Shown piece after piece: positions 58,215-60,000 of a DNA stretch of 60,000 nt. Position numbers and translations under genes: made by a program. Source of the stretch: Prorocentrum cordatum (taxonomy: Eukaryota; Sar; Dinophyceae; Prorocentrales; Prorocentraceae); NCBI GenBank assembly GCA_963575745.1, contig CAUYUJ010004780.1, positions 1,159,757-1,219,756 of the forward strand, given 5' to 3'. The notes beneath the pieces were generated by a model. That model was not told the DNA's origin. It ran no database searches and worked only from the letters and a program-made list of their open reading frames with translations. Position 1 is the first letter of the stretch. Every line of letters starts with the position of its first letter.

Positions 58215-58500
58215 CGGACCTCCATCTTCCTCCTCCTCCTCTAATTCCTTCCCTCCCTCCCTCTCTCCCTCTTCCTCCACTCTCTTCCTCCACTCTCTTC
58301 CTCCTCCTCCTCCCTCTTTTTCCTTGTCCTTGTCCTTATCCTCCCTCCTTTTCCCTCTTCCTTTTCCCTCCCCCTTCCTCCTTCTCTCCCTCCCTCCCTC
58401 CCTCCTCGTTTTTCCCCATATCCTAAGGATTGGGGTTCTTGTTATTACTCTGACGCCTCCCACTGCTCCTCCTTCCTCCCGCTCGCGCCTCCCTCCTCCC
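58215..58500 (+). repeat. Polypyrimidine tract
   Basis: TCCTCCTC, CTCTCCCTC and CCCTCCCTCC words. Confidence 0.9.
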
Positions 58501-58511
58501 AATGATAATCA

Positions 58512-58705
58512 CCAGATAAGACAAGACAAGATAAGATACTACAAGATAAGATAAGATAGCACAATATATGATAAGGTAAGATAAGATATATGACAAGGTA
58601 GGATAATAGATGAGATAAGACAGCCTATGGAGTAATAAGATAAGACAAGAAATGATGCGATAAGATGAGTTGATATAAGATAAGCTAAGACAAGATAAGA
58701 GATTT
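58512..58705 (+). repeat. Degenerate (GATAA)n / (AAGATA)n microsatellite
   Basis: AGATAAGACAAGACAAGATAA, ATAAGATAAGATAGC and GATAAGGTAAGATAAG words with scattered changes. Confidence 0.9.
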
Positions 58706-58721
58706 CACTCGCACTCTCTCA

Positions 58722-59940
58722 TGATCACAAAACGCTGCCAGGGGCATCATTTGGGAGCCCCAAGGGGGAGCCACCCTGGCTGATATCACGAGCCCGTTCG
58801 CGCCGATTTTGGTGGGACGTCTCAGCTAAAATTGCCGTTTGGCCTCCCCAACATGTCTCTCTTGAGAGCCTCATGTCACAAAACGCTGCCAGGGGCATCA
58901 TTTGGGAGCCCCAAGGGGGAGCCACCCTGGCTGATCTCACGAGCCCGTTCGCGCCGATTTTGGTGGGACGTCTCAGCTAAAATTGCCGTTTGGCTCCCCA
59001 ACATGTCTCTCTTGAGAGCCTCATGGTCACAAAACGCTGCCAGGGGCATCATTTGGGAGCCCCAAGGGGGAGCCACCCTGGCTGATCTCACGAGCCCGTT
59101 CGCGCCGATTTTGGTGGGACGTCTCAGCTAGAATTGCCGTTTGGCCTCCCCAACATGTCTCTCTTGAGAGCCTCATGGTCACAAAACGCTGCCAGGGGCA
59201 TCATTTGGGAGCCCCAAGGGGGAGCCACCCTGGCTGATCTCACGAGCCCGTTCGCGCCGATTTTGGTGGGACGTCTCAGCTAAAATTGCCGTTTGGCCTC
59301 CCCAACATGTCTCTCTTGAGAGCCTCATGGTCACAAAACGCTGCCAGGGGCATCATTTGGGAGCCCCAAGGGGGAGCCACCCTGGCTGATCTCACGAGCC
59401 CGTTCGCGCCGATTTTGGTGGGACGTCTCAGCTAGAATTGCCGTTTGGCCTCCCCAACATGTCTCTCTTGAGAGCCTCATGGTCACAAAACGCTGCCAGG
59501 GGCATCATTTGGGAGCCCCAAGGGGGAGCCACCCTGGCTGATCTCACGAGCCCGTTCGCGCCGATTTTGGTGGGACGCCTCAGCTAGAATTGCCGTTTGG
59601 CTCCCCAACATGTATCTCTTGAGAGCCTCATGGTCACAAAACGCTGCCAGGGGCATCATTTGGGAGCCCCAAGGGGGAGCCACCCTGGCTGATCTCACGA
59701 GCCCGTTCGCGCCGATTTTGGTGGGACGCCTCAGCTAGAATTGCCGTTTGGCGTCCCCAACATGTATCTCTTGAGAGCCTCATGGTCACAAAACGCTGCC
59801 AGGGGCATCATTTGGGAGCCCCAGGGGGGGTCCACCAGGGGCTTCATAGTCACCAAACGCTGCCAGGGGCAGCATTTTGGCTTCCCAAAGAGGAGTCGAC
59901 CCGGGCCTCCTAGTCGCCAGACACTGCCAGGGGCACCATT
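58722..59940 (+). repeat. 152-bp satellite, 8 near-identical copies and a decayed tail
   Basis: CACAAAACGCTG begins at 58,726, 58,878, 59,028, 59,180, 59,332, 59,484, 59,635 and 59,787, steps of 150-152 bp. Units differ by only a few bases (for example ACGTCTC/ACGCCTC, TAAAATT/TAGAATT, GTCTCTC/GTATCTC). After 59,830 two shorter, diverged pieces (CACCAAACGCTGCCAGGGG, GCCAGACACTGCCAGGGG) end the array. Confidence 0.98.
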
Positions 59941-60000
59941 GGGATTCAGACTCGCACCCAGACTCACTCATACACAAGCTCACTCACACTCAGATTCATT
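59940..60000 (+). repeat. Degenerate minisatellite (ACTCRCAC / CAGATTCA words), cut by the window end
   Basis: Same vocabulary as 11,470-11,605. Confidence 0.5.

Noticed and set aside
58512-58705. Cluster of GATA-factor sites
   Set aside because: It is a degenerate GATAA microsatellite; no regulatory meaning can be inferred.

Overview
This 60 kb window looks like nuclear DNA of a dinoflagellate. Four things point that way: GC-rich sequence with GC-rich third codon positions in the coding remnants; a pentatricopeptide (PPR) fragment with the repetitive wording 'GQQWQRALSLL'; several decayed non-LTR retrotransposons (LINEs) of the kind common in dinoflagellate genomes; and extreme amounts of microsatellite, minisatellite and polypyrimidine/polypurine sequence. 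Species cannot be told from the sequence. No prokaryotic operon, rRNA or convincing tRNA was seen. Family calls were made by reading translations by eye, without a database.

Layout. 0-2.6 kb: low-complexity and unassigned sequence. 2.63-7.09 kb: LINE A (+): reverse transcriptase (RT), zinc knuckle, RNase H, terminal zinc motif. 7.2-11.8 kb: an 84-bp array, a large CAC/CAT microsatellite, then about 2.3 kb of 77-bp 'family A' tandem repeats with a conserved hairpin core. 11.8-14.8 kb: (GTC)n and a 1.2 kb polypyrimidine tract around one possible exon. 14.8-18.6 kb: LINE B (+): endonuclease, linker, RT, C2H2-like zinc motif. 18.7-19.55 kb: an 85-bp array abutting a minus-strand PPR fragment. 21.6-22.05 kb: a minus-strand ORF with a ubiquitin-like segment. 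24.6-29.5 kb: LINE C (-). 33.1-34.7 kb: a 64-bp array. 34.9-35.6 kb: RNase H remnant (-). 37.5-41.8 kb: LINE D (-): ORF1-like protein, endonuclease, RT, C-terminal zinc motif. 43.0-44.1 kb: second 84-bp array. 44.6-45.15 kb: (GTC)n and a duplicated flank. 45.4-49.2 kb: family A arrays with 88- and 102-bp units, inverted relative to 8.7-11.8 kb, enclosing a probable terminal exon. 49.9-53.4 kb: a possible exon, a LINE ORF1 fragment, a 15-bp minisatellite. 55.6-56.4 kb: an intact minus-strand ORF with a Josephin-like cysteine-protease domain. 57.6-57.9 kb: a coiled-coil fragment. 58.7-59.9 kb: a very homogeneous 152-bp satellite.

How it fits together. Most of the window is repeats. The host-gene signals are the Josephin ORF, the ubiquitin-like ORF, the PPR fragment, a probable last exon at 47.77 kb and a few weaker exon candidates. 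The most unusual feature is a set of composite repeat loci. They share the same building blocks (family A hairpin-core units with locus-specific lengths, a GC-rich module, a purine tract and a terminal hairpin block) and recur in inverted orientation about 35 kb apart. A second composite (polypyrimidine tract, 'B core', 84-bp array) recurs at 7.2 and 43.0 kb, and its B core is also the core of the 64-bp array.
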